DNA of 64,000 bases from Symbiodinium microadriaticum (taxonomy: Eukaryota; Sar; Dinophyceae; Suessiales; Symbiodiniaceae): the NCBI GenBank assembly GCA_001939145.1, contig LSRX01000055.1, forward strand, positions 873,585 to 937,584, read 5' to 3'. A model generated the notes under the pieces. It was given only the letters and a program-made list of their open reading frames with translations. It was not told where the DNA came from and did not search any database. The position numbers and the translations under genes were made by a program. This document shows, piece by piece, positions 36,601 through 51,400 of the stretch; positions within the stretch are counted from its first letter, which is position 1; each line of letters begins with the position of its first letter.

Positions 36601-39202
36601 AGCCTCCGAGCGCCAGATCTGCTCGGGAAGGAGCTGCTCGTCAGGAGATCGCCCCTTATTCAGGAGGACCTGAGGTCTTAAGCTTCCGAGTTTAGGGTTT
36701 AGGGTTTAGGGGCTGAGGAGGACCTGAGGTCGTCACGCTTCATGTTTAGGGTGTTAGAAAGTTTCGAGGCGGTGTTAGAAGGTTTCGGGGTTCAGGAGGA
36801 CCCGAGGTCGCACGGTTTCGGGTTTGCAGGGTTTTAGAGGGTTTCGGGGTGTAGGAGGTCCTGAGGTCGCTTCCACGAGTTTGAGGGTTTGGAGGCGTAG
36901 AGGTTGGGGAGGACCTGAAGTTGTTTCCACGGTTTTTGGGTTCCGAGGGGTTCTGGACTTTTGGGGGATTTGGCTTTAGGGCATAAGGCCTAGGATTGGC
37001 TCTGGGGTTGCTGTGGGTTTGGGCCTGACGCTGTTCATGTTTATTCTCATCACTGTGTTGAAATCACAATAATTACTGTGCAAGCATGGCACCTGTGACA
37101 GATCAAACTCTTCGAAAATGGATCCCGAGGATTTAGGTTTAGGGTTTAGGGTTCAAGGGGTTGGGCGGTTTGGGGTTTAGGGTTTAAGGGTTTTTGGTTT
37201 GCGGTTTAGGGTTTAGGGTGTTGGTAGTTTGACCCTTCTCAGAGCAAGCGCGGCTATTCGCTCTTGCACTTCGCTGGAGGCCAAATCCCTGGCCCTGATC
37301 CTCTAGGTGGTGAGGCCCAAGCTCAAATTTCATGCCCGGTTTAGGGTTTAGGGCTTAGGGTTTAGGGCCCCGTCAGCTGAGCTTCATGCTTGAGCTAAGG
37401 GTTAGAGGCTCTTCCTTACATAATTTTGTCAGCTGGCAGCAATAACTGAAACTTATGGGTTTAGGGGTTAGGGGTTCAGATAATGGCTCTTATGATTTAG
37501 GGTTGAGGGTCACATATATATATATATATATATATGTATGTATATATATATATATATTGGTTCTTCTATAATGCCATGGACTGATGAAGAAAGCGAGCGG
37601 CACTGGTGCGGTAGGACTCGGCGCGATCGGTCCAATCCGAAAGGCGCTGGTTGTAGCAGTGCCTGCCCGAGTGACATAGGGGGCTTTAAACCTGGGTTTA
37701 GGGTATTGGGTTTAGGGGTTTAGGGTTTGGGGTTTCGGGGTTTAGAGTTTACGGTTTAGGGTTTAGGTGCTGCAGCACCTTCTTGTGTATCGAAAGACTA
37801 TATAGGGACCAGGGAGTAGAGGGAGTTCTGGTTCCTACACCTCATGAAGCAAAGCAGGGTTCAGCGGCGCACGACGCGTAGATCGGCCCTGGGGCTGCGA
37901 GCTTACATTCTGAACTAAACCCAGCAGCCCAAGAAATCAGAACAGACCATGACCCTAAACCCTTCGATCCCTGAATCCCTAAACCCTATAAACGCCGATC
38001 CTTAAACCCTATACTCCCTAAACCGTACTCCCTAAGCCCCCAGATCCCTAAACCCCTAAAAACCCTAAAGCCCCCAACCCTGGAGCTGCTTGGGGTTTAG
38101 CGGTTCAGGGTTTAGGGGCTAGCACCCGCATTTTTTCACATCCCAACAGCCCCGACGCCAACTACAGCTTACACTCTCAGCCCTACACCTCACCCCAAAC
38201 CTTCAGCCCAAAGCCCTAAACGCTAAGCCAAACCCTCGTCAACCCTAAACCCGAAAGGTTCCAGTTTGCTTTGGAGGCTTGGTTGTTGGATTTCCACGCA
38301 CCCTGCACACAAAAATGTAGATCATGCTTGCAGAGAGGAGTGTGCGCCTCGGGTGCAGGGTTGAAGGAAGTTGGGCCTGCAGCTAGCAATAGCAGTGTAC
38401 AAAGGGGGATGTAAGAAAACTCATCGTACCTTACCTCAGGGCCGGAATGTATGAACTGCAGAAGTACTCGGATGTATCTCGCAGCAGCTTTCTCGCCTCG
38501 AGATCTCGCTGAAAGCCTTCAGCTTCACCTCAGAGGGTCGGTTTGGGGTTTAAGGGTTCGTGGTTTAGGGTTTAGGGTTTAGAGTTTAGGGCATAGGGCG
38601 TTAGACCCGGGCCCCGCAAGGCCTGTACAAGAGGTGGTCGGCATTACTGGGTGTGAAGCTGTAATGGAAAAGTAGGTAAGACAGGGGCCTTAACAATTAG
38701 ACGTGGGGGCATTCCTGTGCTTTGCTTCTTAGCATGGAACGGTATGGATAGCATTGCTACGGAATCAGGCAGTGATTTTTAACATGCTTGAACTGCAATC
38801 TCCCTATACACTGCTCCGTGATCAGCACAGCAGATTATCGATCGACAATGCCATCCCGGTTTGGGCTTTAGGGTCTGGAGTTTAGAGTCTTCAAGGTTTT
38901 ATGGGTCACAAACCATGGATAAGTCTAGATGCGTGGCTGTACAATCTCGGATGTCCTCAAGCCGCTCGTAGAGCAGAGTCCGATGCCAATCCCAAACCGA
39001 TGAAGAAAGGCCCTGTAGCTGGGGCTTATTACCTTTAGAAATTGAAAGGTTATACCGTTTGTGGGTCATGAAAAATGAAACTCGTCTCAAACTACCCCCA
39101 GGGCCTGGGGCAAGCGTTGTATACACCATATCTTATCTCTCTACCTCCCTATCTATTTATCTGTCTATCTATCTACCTATCTGCCTATCTGTCTATCTGT
39201 CC

Positions 39203-39233
<31 letters not shown>

Positions 39234-39412
39234 GTCCGTCTAGCTATCTATCTAACATAATCTAATCTATCCTAACCTAACCTAACCTAATCTAAGCTAA
39301 TCTAATCTAACCTATCTATCTATCTGCATATCTCTCACTCTATGCTATCTCTGTATTTCTCTATCTGTCTACCTACCGCTCTTCTTCTTCCACACAGACG
39401 AAGGGCAAGCAA

Positions 39413-39447
<35 letters not shown>

Positions 39448-42400
39448 TATCATATTATATATATATATATATATATCTATTATATATATATACACATACA
39501 TCTCTCTCTCTCTCTCTCTCTGTGTCTGTCTCCCTCAACTCAGGAAGGTGCCATTTCTGCAGAGCAGGTCAGATGGTCCTAGCGGCACTTCGGCGTAGTT
39601 TAGGCTTCAGGGCTTGTGCGGTTCATCAAGTTTTCAGGGTGAGCTTTTCGAGCTTTCGACAAGGCTCCTCCCAAAGACCGCACAACTGCATGGATCATCT
39701 ACGTGGTGTACATATAAAAAACAAGCATACATACATACAAACATACATGACATACATACATACAAACATACATGACATACATACAAACATACATACAAAC
39801 ATACATACGTACATACGTACATACGTACATACATACAAACATACATACAAACATACATACAAACATACGTACATACGTACATACATACATACATACATAC
39901 ATACATACATACACACACACATACATACATACATACATACATACATACATACTTATATATACATAGATAAATACATACATATATATATATATCATAACAT
40001 ATGTACATATGAGCTTAGGCTTTCAGGTCTAGAGATGTGAGTTTAGGAGGACACCTGTAAGGGGATTCCAAAAATCTCTTGTTGCGATATCCTTATGCCT
40101 CGATGTGGGCTTTCTAAGGCTTAGGTCTGTCCAGCCTCCGGGTTAATATAAGGCCACGGTCAGTGAAGTTTTTGTAGAGACTAGGGTTTAGGCTCTTCAT
40201 GTTTATGGTTTACCTGGAGCTTGAAACTACCGTAACAGTTCATTAAGGACTTATACGTCCGCCGGCCGGCTTCATGATCAGGATTGCAGGGCGCTGGCAG
40301 GGTCTGGGTGTCCTCAATGCAGGGGCCTTAACACGACTTGATTTGAATTGGAAAGGGGTGGGTATTGCACTATAATTAAATTAAGAACTACAAAGGGAGG
40401 AAGGGATTCCGACCCCTGCACTGTCCTGTTCCACACTGCAGAGGGCAGCTATCAACAGCAGAGATAGCTAGGTTTTTGCCAACGTTTATTGAGAAGATCG
40501 GATTAGAGGGACCGTTGGGGATTTCGACCCTCTCAATTTTTAATTAAGAGAGCCATGAGTAGTGTTCAGAAGGGTCCCCATTAAGGGGTCTCTTAATACT
40601 ACCATTCAACAGGTTTAGAGGGTAAAGTTTCCATAGCACCTCGAAGCCTGAGTCATAAGGAGAGCACCGAAATTCGTTTCGTGCCTTGGTTTAAACTCGG
40701 TTTTAGAGAAACTAAGTACTGTTGTTTCTAAATTCAAGAAAAAAGAATACCAGCCCTGTGCCTGCAGTCCCCAAACCAGGAACTCGACTTGAAAACGAAC
40801 CATGGAACGCGTTTTTTTTTTTTTTTTCTCGTGTGGGGGCTCTGGTCAAGTCTACCGTCTTTGCACACTCTGTGCTGACAGATTCCTTACCAGGTAGACC
40901 CTTTAAGAGGTCGAATGTAAGTATTCCAAAGTCAGGAGTTGGAGTCCCCGTTTCGCTGCCAGACGAACTGAAACTTCAGGTGCTTGAGGCGTCGGGAGCT
41001 TATTACAACCTGCCAGCAGTGAGGCATGCTTTGAGGTCCCAGTGTGCAGGTAGGCGTTGCAGCGCTGCCTAAACCCAAACCCCTGGCGGCCCAAGCTCAA
41101 GACTTTGAGCTGCCTCGACACGTTTGCTGATGTACTGCGCAGGTGGCAGCCGGTCGTGGAGTGGCCCAAGTAGTTGACGGCACGCCACCACAACCTGAGA
41201 GACGTCCCAGTGGCGCTTGATTTAGGGTTTAGTGTTCGGGGTCATATGTTTCAGGTTCAGGGAGGCCGTTGCCCTCCAGCTACCAGTAGCTCCTGCAAGG
41301 AGACAGGTAGCTGAGTAGACATCTATTCAGGTGTTGCTTGCAAAGGTTCAGGCTGAGGACTTGTCATTGTTTACATAAGCCATAAACTCTAAACAGGGCT
41401 GAATGTCTCCAAATTTTCAGTCTCCATGGAACCAAGGAATGACTGTTTGCCGTGAGAAACAGTGATTCGGCAGTATGGGTGTGGATGCGACTGTCGGCGC
41501 CACAGGTAGACCACAAAAGGCCCAACACCCTGAACCCTAAACCTGAAAGAGCTCAGGCCCTAAACCCTAAAGCCCTACAACCCTGAACCCTAAAACCCTA
41601 AACCCTAAACCGCCAAAAACCCTAAACCCTAAAAACCTAAAGCCCTAAACCGCAAGTGCTGGACATGGCAAACCCTAATGTAGACGCCTAGTTGCTAACT
41701 TAAATCCCCCTTTGCGGGAGTTTTCATGAATCATGGGTCCCCATTATGGGCTTATATTCTAATGATTCTAATGCTTATACACCCTATAAACCCTAAAAAA
41801 AAAACCTAGACTATAATCCCTAAACAACCAACCCTCAAGCCCTAGAAACCCAAAAGCCCCTATCCACACCCCAATAACCTCTAGAAACGCAACGTAAAAC
41901 GTATCCATATCCGAGACTACGGAGGCCCAGGCTTCGATTTCACACTTCAAGTTGGAGCCCGAGAAGCTGTTTGTCGTGGCTTTAGGCCTAGGAATCATGG
42001 TGTTTTGTTTGGGGTTTCAAGTTGTAGGTCTAGATTAACTAGGGGTGATACAGTAGGCTTTTGCGGAAGGTTTCGCTTAGGGTTTGTAGGCTATGTTTTG
42101 CATCAGGGTTGAGCATGTGTAAGTTTGCGGCTTAGGACTTACAGGGTTTCAGGGCTTATGGGGTTAGCTTCAAGGTTCATAGCCAGTTTCAGGATTTCTA
42201 CAAGTCCTATCTCTGCGTCCACGGTGCACTATTGACAGGCGATAGCCTCGACCTGAGCTGGCCGACACATGGTGGGAAGTCTGGGAGAGGACAGTACCTT
42301 CTGAAAGAAGGACTATATCTTCAATGATGGTTTAGGGTTTAGGAAATTTAGGGTTTATATCTTATATCTTCAGTGATGGTTTGGCACTCAGTACTGTTAT

Positions 42401-45390
42401 TGCTAGTAATATTATGATTTCATGATTCTGACTCCTATTACTCTTCTTAGTATCGTGACTATTCCTATGACTATTGCTCTTGCTCTTGTACTGGTATGAC
42501 TACGATAATATTGTTCCGATTACCACCCTGAATCGAAAACCCTGTGACAGAGATTCTAAACACCACCGTCACGGACTCATAACGCCTCCGGCTGACACTC
42601 CTGCCTTCAGCCTCGAATATGGGAAGGTCTGGGCATAGACCAGGCTACCCTAAGGGTCCATGTACCCAAATAGTATATGCATTGGCCTTAATGTAGTCCC
42701 TATATAGGTACTTTAGGGCCAACGTATATACTATTTGGGCACGTGGACCCTTAGGGTTATGGAGAACTGTGCAGGCCTTAGGCTTTGAACTCTGAAACAT
42801 CTAAGAATCTAGACCTGGACCTTCAATGCAGCAAACCTGACGGACCCTAATACTGCTCTTGCAAGCAGTGCTCTTTCCAGACTTTGAAACACGTAGCTTT
42901 ATGTCGACTTTTGGGACTTTATTTCTTCTTACTTGTTGCGTTGCATATTCATGTCACCATAGTCAGATCTTGCTTCAAGTGCTTGACAGTGGTTCAAGTG
43001 CTAAGAGCGTCGCATCCACGTGGCCCAAAGTCCAGCCAGTAAACTGACTACTTCAGGATCTGAACCCTACACGTGAGACGTATTTCCAGAGCCATGGCAT
43101 TTGTGCAAGGACGAGAGGATTTGCGAGCTTCTTCCAGAGGAATCCTTAATGTACTCCAGCATACTTAGGCCCCTACGTGTATTCGGCTCTACGATATAGC
43201 CTTAGCGTTGTTCGGTGTTCTTTCATTTATGGATTGCTCTGCATGCCAAAAGCTTTTCTGACCGAGTCCCTGCAGTTTGAATGCCTTTCAATGCAAGCTC
43301 AGGAAACCCAAAACCCGACCCTGAGTGTCCAAGTAATTACCCAATACGCATATGCTCCGCAAATGATATTGGTTCTAATATATTTTAAAATATATCTTAA
43401 CCTCCGATACCCAATCATGGAGCCTCAAACCCCATAAGACCCCTCGAGGTGCTGTTCGTACCCGTAAAAGCCCCTTAGTAAAAGGGCTACCTTGTTACTG
43501 CACCCCGCATTTTCAAGCCCAGACTAGACACACAATCACCAATGCTCTCAAATCCTGAGGAGCCCTATCAACACTCAACAAACCTGAGAATGTCACCCTG
43601 CATCTCATCGAACCCTTCGTTAGTAGGTACCTCTGACCCTTACCGAACCCTCTGCATCCCCTGAACCCTAAACCCGAAGCCTACAAATCTTAAACCATAA
43701 ACTCTAAATCCTTACCCTAAGGCTCAAAATAACCCAACAGCCCTGAATAGTATGCTCTTTGGACCCGAAAGTCTTGAAAAAATATGTATGAGTCCTTAGA
43801 GCCTCCCTGTTGGGCAACCCCTTCAACATCCGTTCACAAGCCAAGGCACGACTGCGAACAAACATCCGAGCCGCCGCACTCGAAGGAGACCTATAGAGGT
43901 ACGGTTGATGGTATAAATCCTGCATTACCCATAATAAGGAATAAGGGTTCAGGGTTTAGGGTTTGGGTTTGCATAATAAGGAAAAAGCCATAATTCCCAT
44001 AGTTTAGGGTCCAAATGGTAATGCAGGATTTATATCATCAACAGCATCAAGTTTTATAGGGCTGAAAGCTTCGAGGGCTTCTAGAGTTTAGGGGTTAGGG
44101 TTTGGGATTTTTAGGGTTCAGGATTTAGGGTTTTTGGATGCGCTGCACAAAACTTAGGACAATTCAGCTTGCCTTCACCAGCAGTCTTGAGAGGCTTCAC
44201 TAGCAAACGTCGCTAACTTGGCGCTTTGATTGGATATCGATTTGAGAACTGGACGTCACGTTCTGAGAGCCCCTAGATCAAACTAGGCCAGAGAGGCATT
44301 CTTCGTATCGATGTTGCCAGAAGCTCGCTGTGCTTACTATGATCAAAGGGTCTCAATCTAATTGACATATGGCTTTGGGGTGCGCTCTCGTGCAAGTATA
44401 TGAGGACTATACGGGAAGAATATTACATGTGCGACCCCGGCATTATACCGAACACGAGACATTACCACTCCGTTTTCATGCCGGCACGCCCGAGGCTTTG
44501 GGTTTAATATGCTTCAATAACAGAGCCTTACGGATTGGCAAAGGGTATCTTAATGGCGCCTCGATACATTTGCAATATATACAACACCCAAGACGCTCTA
44601 CCAAGTATCCATCTCTGCTAGAATATCGGACATGTCTTGCCCTGAAGTTCGGAGATCATGTCAAGACTGAACGTCCCAGGGAGCTGAGACCCCTTAATGA
44701 CTGGATATGGCTTACAATGTACGGCCCGCGATATTATGATGCATGGTAAGGCGTATTCCTTGCTTGAAGGGTATTGTGCTGTCTGGGTTTTAAGGGTTGA
44801 GCCCGAAACGCTCCAACCCTGAACTCTAATTGAACCCGGTTTGCTACCCCTGAATCGTAGGACCTCCCAAATTCGATTTCTAAAGAATCAAGCCTTCTGA
44901 CAGCTGCTTCGGTTGCTGCTCGTCTCCACGTCATCCATGTTACCTCGGTGCAGTGTAGGGGGGCCTTGAGGTTCGGAGCAGCACCTCAGAGCTAAAAGTG
45001 CTGGGAAGAGACTTCATTGCATACAGGCTCCGGAGTGCGCGTGGGCTTCGAAAAGAGCATCAGCAGATCATCACAAATCGGGTGGGATCCTTATGATGCC
45101 GAGCTTGATGCGACTCATGGCATGCCAGTTGAACAGGGGGGCTATCAGTGAACCCAAACCCTACACCACCCCAGCTCAGCGCATACGGTCTTAGACGAAA
45201 GCATGAGACTTGAACCAGTCACCAAGTCTCTGGGCTAGGCTCTCGTCAGATTCTTTGTAGAGCCCTGGAGAAAGCCATCACCAACCACAACAACATCAAC
45301 CTACCTGAAACTACCAGAATCTACTTTTCTGCAGGCTCTTAGCTTAAAGCATAAAGTGGAATTTGCTATGGGGCCCTACCGACTACGACG

Positions 45391-45422
<32 letters not shown>

Positions 45423-48400
45423 CACCACTACTACCACCACTCCCACAACTATCCAAAAAGCAGGTTCTGGCGGGCGAAGGCACCCATAGTCTCCATTGTG
45501 GTTCCCTTTTTTGGTTAACCATTTTTATGGTTAGAATCCTATTACTTTCCCATAAATTACCCTAAGAGTCCATGTACCCCAACAGTATATACTTTGGCTT
45601 GAATGTAGTCCCTATATAGGTACTTTGGGGCCAATGTGTATACGATTTGGGTACATGGACCCTTGGGGTTTGGTTTCAACCAATAAAGGAACTACAATGG
45701 AGACTAAGGGTAAGCTGGTAAACCCCAACCAGTCCAAAACAACAAACAAAAACTAAACCCTAGGCCCCTAAACCCTACACCCTTCAAAAAAGGAACTGCA
45801 ATGGAGATTAGAGGTACATTTCAGAAAACCAACCCCGGACCAATCCCGACACGTCTCCGCCGGAAACATCTCCCGAGTCCGGGAGCACAGCACCGAAACA
45901 TCAAGGTGCTTGGGTTTCGGGTTTATACGGCTTATAGGGTTTATAGGGCTTAGGGCTTATAGGATTTATAGGCTTTGGGGTTTTATCGTTTAGGGCTTAT
46001 AGGGTGTATGATTTAGGGCTTGTAGGGTTTAGGGCTTGTAGGGTTTAGGGTTTAGGGCAGTAACAAAAGCCTTGAAGCTTAAGAATGAGCCCACAAAAAA
46101 ACGCTTCACCTAAACATAAGCTCTTTCGGTTAACATCCTTTTCAACACAGCGTACCTCGACATAAACTCCTGCAGATACTATGCCTGTAAGGAGGCGTCG
46201 GTTTCAAGTGGTTGCTTCATAACCGAGCCCCTGGAGAATAGGGGCCCCGGAGGGTTTAGGGTTTAGGGTTAGCTTAGGCATTCTTTGTAGCACTGTAGTC
46301 TTTGTCCAAGTCATGACAACCCGCGCAAGACAACCTCCACCCGCCCTGAACACATCCACTCTCCCCGCAAGCACACGCACACCAACGGGACCCCGCGCAA
46401 TTGAAGCGGTTTTGGACCTTCAGGTGCAGAGGTCAACGGAACTTGCACCGTTCTCTAGGAGTGTAAACGAAACGAACAGCTGTAGGATTTTAGAGAATTC
46501 AGCCCTTCCCTAAACCCTAAACTCCAGCCCTTCCCAGAGAGCCCAATACCCCTTAAATAAGGAATACCCCTTAAATTATCGGGGTCTTAATATTAGGATT
46601 TAAGGTATATTCCTTAGTTAAAGTGTTTTGGGCTCTCTGGGTTCAGACTGACTAAAAAGGGGATGGGTGGAGAGAAGGGCTTTCGGCTAGAATCGGAGCG
46701 ATGCGACAATCTAGACCTTGCCAGACCCTAAGGGCCCATGTGCCCAAATAGCACATACGTTGGCCCCAATGTACCTATATAGGGGCTACTTTAAAAGGCC
46801 AAAATATATACTATTTGGGCACATGAATCCTTAGGGAAAGAGCCCAAGAATAGCTTATCCTAGTTCGACGTAGACTTGAAGGTTCACGGGCACTTGTAAT
46901 CGCTGGCGCAATGTTGAAGTGTAGGAATAGGGATTCGGGTTTAAGGCTGAGACTTAGCTTGCTGCTACTGTTGACCTAATATGACCCTGCAAGCCTACCC
47001 ATGACAGCTCCTGGATCAAGGATCAAACAGGGCCGGAGGCTCCATTCTTGTCATGTCATCATGTGGCCCTTCGTGTTGTAGGATATGCTGCAAATCGAAG
47101 CATCTGGTCTCTTCCGCTCTCGAAAACCTAACCCCCTAAGCCACCTTAAATGGCCCAAAGGCCTGAAACCCTCGCTGTAAACTTTGCCCAACTTTACCCC
47201 CTAAAGATGCCTAGACCACTATGGGTTCGAGCTTTACTGCATAAGATATTTACCTGCACAAAGGATGAAGTGAGGTTTTAGGGTGAAGGGGCATGCAACC
47301 CTGGAAATAGGAGCTGGGCCACTGGTGAGTTCGCGGGAAAGAGAGATTATGCTGCTACCTGCGGAATCAAGCTCCGACATTGCTCAGGATCCTTTCACAT
47401 GAGAGTCAATGCTAGGTCTCATGCTTCTATCCCTACATTGAGAGACTCTCCGGCGATCGCTGCAATCGTTCGAGTACGGAATTGCATGCATAGTCTATAT
47501 AGTCGCGCTTAGGATTCCAAGGCCGATTTAAGATGATGTAGGGCTTAGGGTTTACACGGCTTAAATATAGGGTTTATAGGGCTCAGGGCGTACAGGATTT
47601 ATAGGGTTTGGGGTATAGGGTTTAGATAGATGCGTATCAAGTAAAAACGCTGGTTCCCCGAAGCAGGCCAGTGGTTCGGTCGGTGTGTGTGTGTGTGTGT
47701 GTTCTTCACCATTTCGCGCTCAGGTCGTTTGACGTTTGACTGTACCTGTAGTATCCATTGTCGTTCCTTTTCTGGGCTACCCTGTATAGGATCCTGAAGA
47801 TAAAGTTATAGTAACACCAAAACAACAAACTACAATGGAGACTGTAGGTAGTGTGTGGAGTTGAAGCGGGTCATGGTCTTGCCATATTGGCCGCCGCTCC
47901 GGACATAAAAAGGTGACCCCAGCTCCCTGAACCCGAAACCCTAAACCCTAAGCCCTATAAACCCTAAACCGTGGACCTTTTGAGCCCTAAGCCCTTGACC
48001 AAGGAGCTACCCGGCAAGCCCTGGACTGGACCACCATGCAGCATTGAACCCCGAGCCTCCAATGCGAAGCCTAAATGTAGGGGCCTTAATCTAATACCTA
48101 CCTCTTCTGTTTTGGGGGGCTTCCTTATTGTAAGTATAGTATACTAATGATTACCTATACTATTTTATGGGTTCCTTATTGTAATTTTAGTACAATATAC
48201 CCCAAGACCCCTTTCTAATAATTATTAAGGCCCCATTCAATCCCACAAGAGCCGTTGCTCTTAGGGTTGACGTTCTAATATAGGAGCCTGATTCAGAAAC
48301 CCTGGGTCTTTATGAGGGTTCGAACTCTTTATATGAATCTTACTATTTTGGGTTTATGGGACCCAGGTTTCCTAAGAATCAGGTTCCTACGGCCCAGAAA

Positions 48401-51400
48401 CCTCGAACCAGAAATCGAACATTCGGAACGCACTCAGACCCTCACATCTCCAAACCCTGAGCCGAAGAAACATCCCCAGAGTCAATTCCGTAAACCCCTA
48501 AATCCCTGCACCCTGGGTCCCAACCCCCCGAACCCTGAACCCTAAACCCCAAACCCCTAAACTCCTAAACCCCTAAAGCCTAAACCCTAAAACCCTATAA
48601 AGCCCTCAAGCCCTAACCCTAAACCCTATGGAACCCCGAATCCGTCGTGATGGCCTTTCCACTGGCTCTCCGGCATGATGGCCGCTTTGGCCTCGGGATT
48701 GCCATGTTTGGGGCTCCGGCGTTTCATACTGCTGATAGACAAAAATGTGGCATGACCCAAGTATAGTACAGTACCATAAATCCCATAGTTTTGGTATAAG
48801 GTCATGCAGGATTTTGCCCAGCAGCCGGTATAATGCCTTTTTGTTTGCTGGTTTGAGGCTTGGGTGTCTGCTTAAAGGTTCATGGGACTTAGTAACTAGG
48901 GTTATAAACAAGGCAGCCATACTTATAGTTACTTCTAACCCTGGCCCAAATAAGGTAAGTATAGCTGTACTTATTAAGCACCATGAACCTCCAAGTACTA
49001 TCTTGGAGCCGTAAAGGCTTCACTCCAAGGCTACTGTACGGGCCCCTGTCCGGCCCTAAACCCTGAACCTTACTATACGGGCACTTTTCAGGGTCCTTGT
49101 AGGCGGAGCTGATACGAACAATGATCTGTGTAAGTTATATCATCACGCGTATGGTCCAGGATTTCCGGCCAAGGGCCGAAGCTACGAAGCGAGAAAAATC
49201 GTAATCTCCAAACCCAAACCATCGAGGCTTTAGAATTCAGTTTAGGGTTTAGGGTTTCGGGTCTAGGGTTTAAGGATGGCTCCCACTCAGACGGTGGTAC
49301 TAGTAGGATCTTCATGGTCTGCATACTGAAATCCTGCATTACCCATAGTCAGGAATATGCCATAACTCCCAAAGTTTAGGGTCCTTAAGGTATTGCAGGA
49401 TCTACATCATCAACAGCAGTCGGGCATTCTGGGCTAACCTCCCTGACTCGCGCATGGCGCGCCTGCGTCGACGATTCAGAACGCGTACAAGAAGCTTTGC
49501 AGTGCGCAGTCTGCGCCTGTTGCCATGCTACGGTCTGGTGTTTAGAGTTTTGGGTTCAGGGTGCTTGGACCTCGGTACGGTTCGGGTTTAAACCCCAAGC
49601 CCTAAAGACCCTAAATCCTAAACCCGAAACCCAAAAAAAACTTTAACCCTAAAAGCCCTAAACCCTAAAAACCCCAAATCCTAGACTTTGGTCCTAAACC
49701 CAGTACCTCACAAGGTCGAGGGTTGATTGGCGCCTTTGAGGTTTTGATCTGGGGACGGTGGAGATGACACGGAGACACGGTTTAGGGTTTAGGGTTTCTT
49801 AGGGTTTAGGCGTTCAGGGTTGTAGAGCTTAGGGTTTAGGGTTTACAGCAACGTGACTGCATCTACTCAGCCGTAGGTGTTCAAGCTCCTATAGCAAAGC
49901 CTTATACATCGCCAGGATTACAGTAACAGTCTCGCCGCACTTGCCTATGGATCATGAAGAGGGCGCGGAGTACCGACATGTGCACGTTTCATGGCCTGGT
50001 TTGCGGAGGAATTATTTCACCCGACTACATTGACTATACTGCCTAAGTGCTCCGGACGCACGGTGGTGAGGAGTCTAAGGCTTGAAATGGGTTTTGCATG
50101 GTGTTCAAGACCAACATTCGAAAGTGCGACAAAGTTCGTCCTACCGCCGTATGTAGCAACCCTCTCAGTTTCCCCTTAGCATCATGTTTAGGGTTTAGGG
50201 CTTGGAGTAACCCTCCTAAACCCCAAACCCCTAAACCCTAAACCCCTAAGCCCCTAAACCCCAAACCCCTAAACCCGAAACCCTAAGCCCTCAACCCTAA
50301 ACCCTTTTAGACCTCGAAAAAGGAACTCTGGGCTCTGGGTGGGGTGTGTAGTCGATACAAGACGGCTAAGCTTCGCCTACACCGACTTAGGCGGAAAGCA
50401 CACACACACACATCAGGAGTCTCCGGAGTTAAGGTTTGGGGTTTAGGGTTCTGGGTTTAGGGCTGCAAGGTTTAGTATGAAGAGTTAAAGTTGAGGGCTT
50501 ATGGTTTAGGTAAGGTTCTGGATTTAGCTTGCCCTAGGGTAACCAGGGCTCAAAACAGCAGAGCCCTGACAGTACAAAACACGCCGCCTGCCCAAAACCA
50601 GTATGCCTTTGCATGAGGTCGTAAGGAGGCTCCGCATCGCTGCTTCCCCAAATGAAACAGTGTAAGCCTACACAGGAATGATTAGCACATGACTGGCTTA
50701 GTGGCTCGAGAGGCCCAGCCTCATCGAACCAGGCGTCTCTCTCTCTCTCTCTCTCTCGGTATATAGGGCTCCATAGGACGTCATGTCATCATTTACATAA
50801 GGAGTCTTGCCAGAGTTTAAGGGGGCTACGATCGGGGTCTTTGCGTAAATCCTGATCAGCGCCGTCTTATGTGCAGAATAGCCCAGCCCTGAGCCCTAAA
50901 CCCAGGCTTCCAAGGCACCTGTGGGAAATGTTCTTTCCCGAACTTTTCCTGCACGCATTCTCCAGTGCCTCAGACGAGAGGGACTGAAGGCCTCAACGAG
51001 GTTAGCTCAAGGTTTGGGGCTGAGGGTTTATAGGGTTTAGGGTTCGGGGATTAGGGTCTATAGGCTTTTAGGGTTTGGGGCTTGGGGTTTAGAGGCATAG
51101 GGTTTAGGGCCGAAGATTGGCAATGAGAGAGTTGCAATGCCATACCCTTAACTTAAGGCCCTTACCATACCCTTAAAGCCCTAGCTTCCAAGCCCTAGAA
51201 AAAGCCCAAACCAGACCCTTAAAGCCCGTACGAAGACCTATAAAGGCCCCTTGAAGTCCTCCTACGTGCGAATCACTGGCTCCTCGAGCTGGAGAGCTTG
51301 AAACCCTGAGCCCTGCCTATCCCTCAAAAAGTCAGTGAAACCGTTGATGGTATAAATCCTGCATTACCCATAATAGGGAACATACCATAATTCCCATAGT

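Noticed and set aside
39342-40040. 232-codon plus-strand frame
   Set aside because: Composed of (CT)n, (AT)n and (CATA)n repeats with only a short unique middle.
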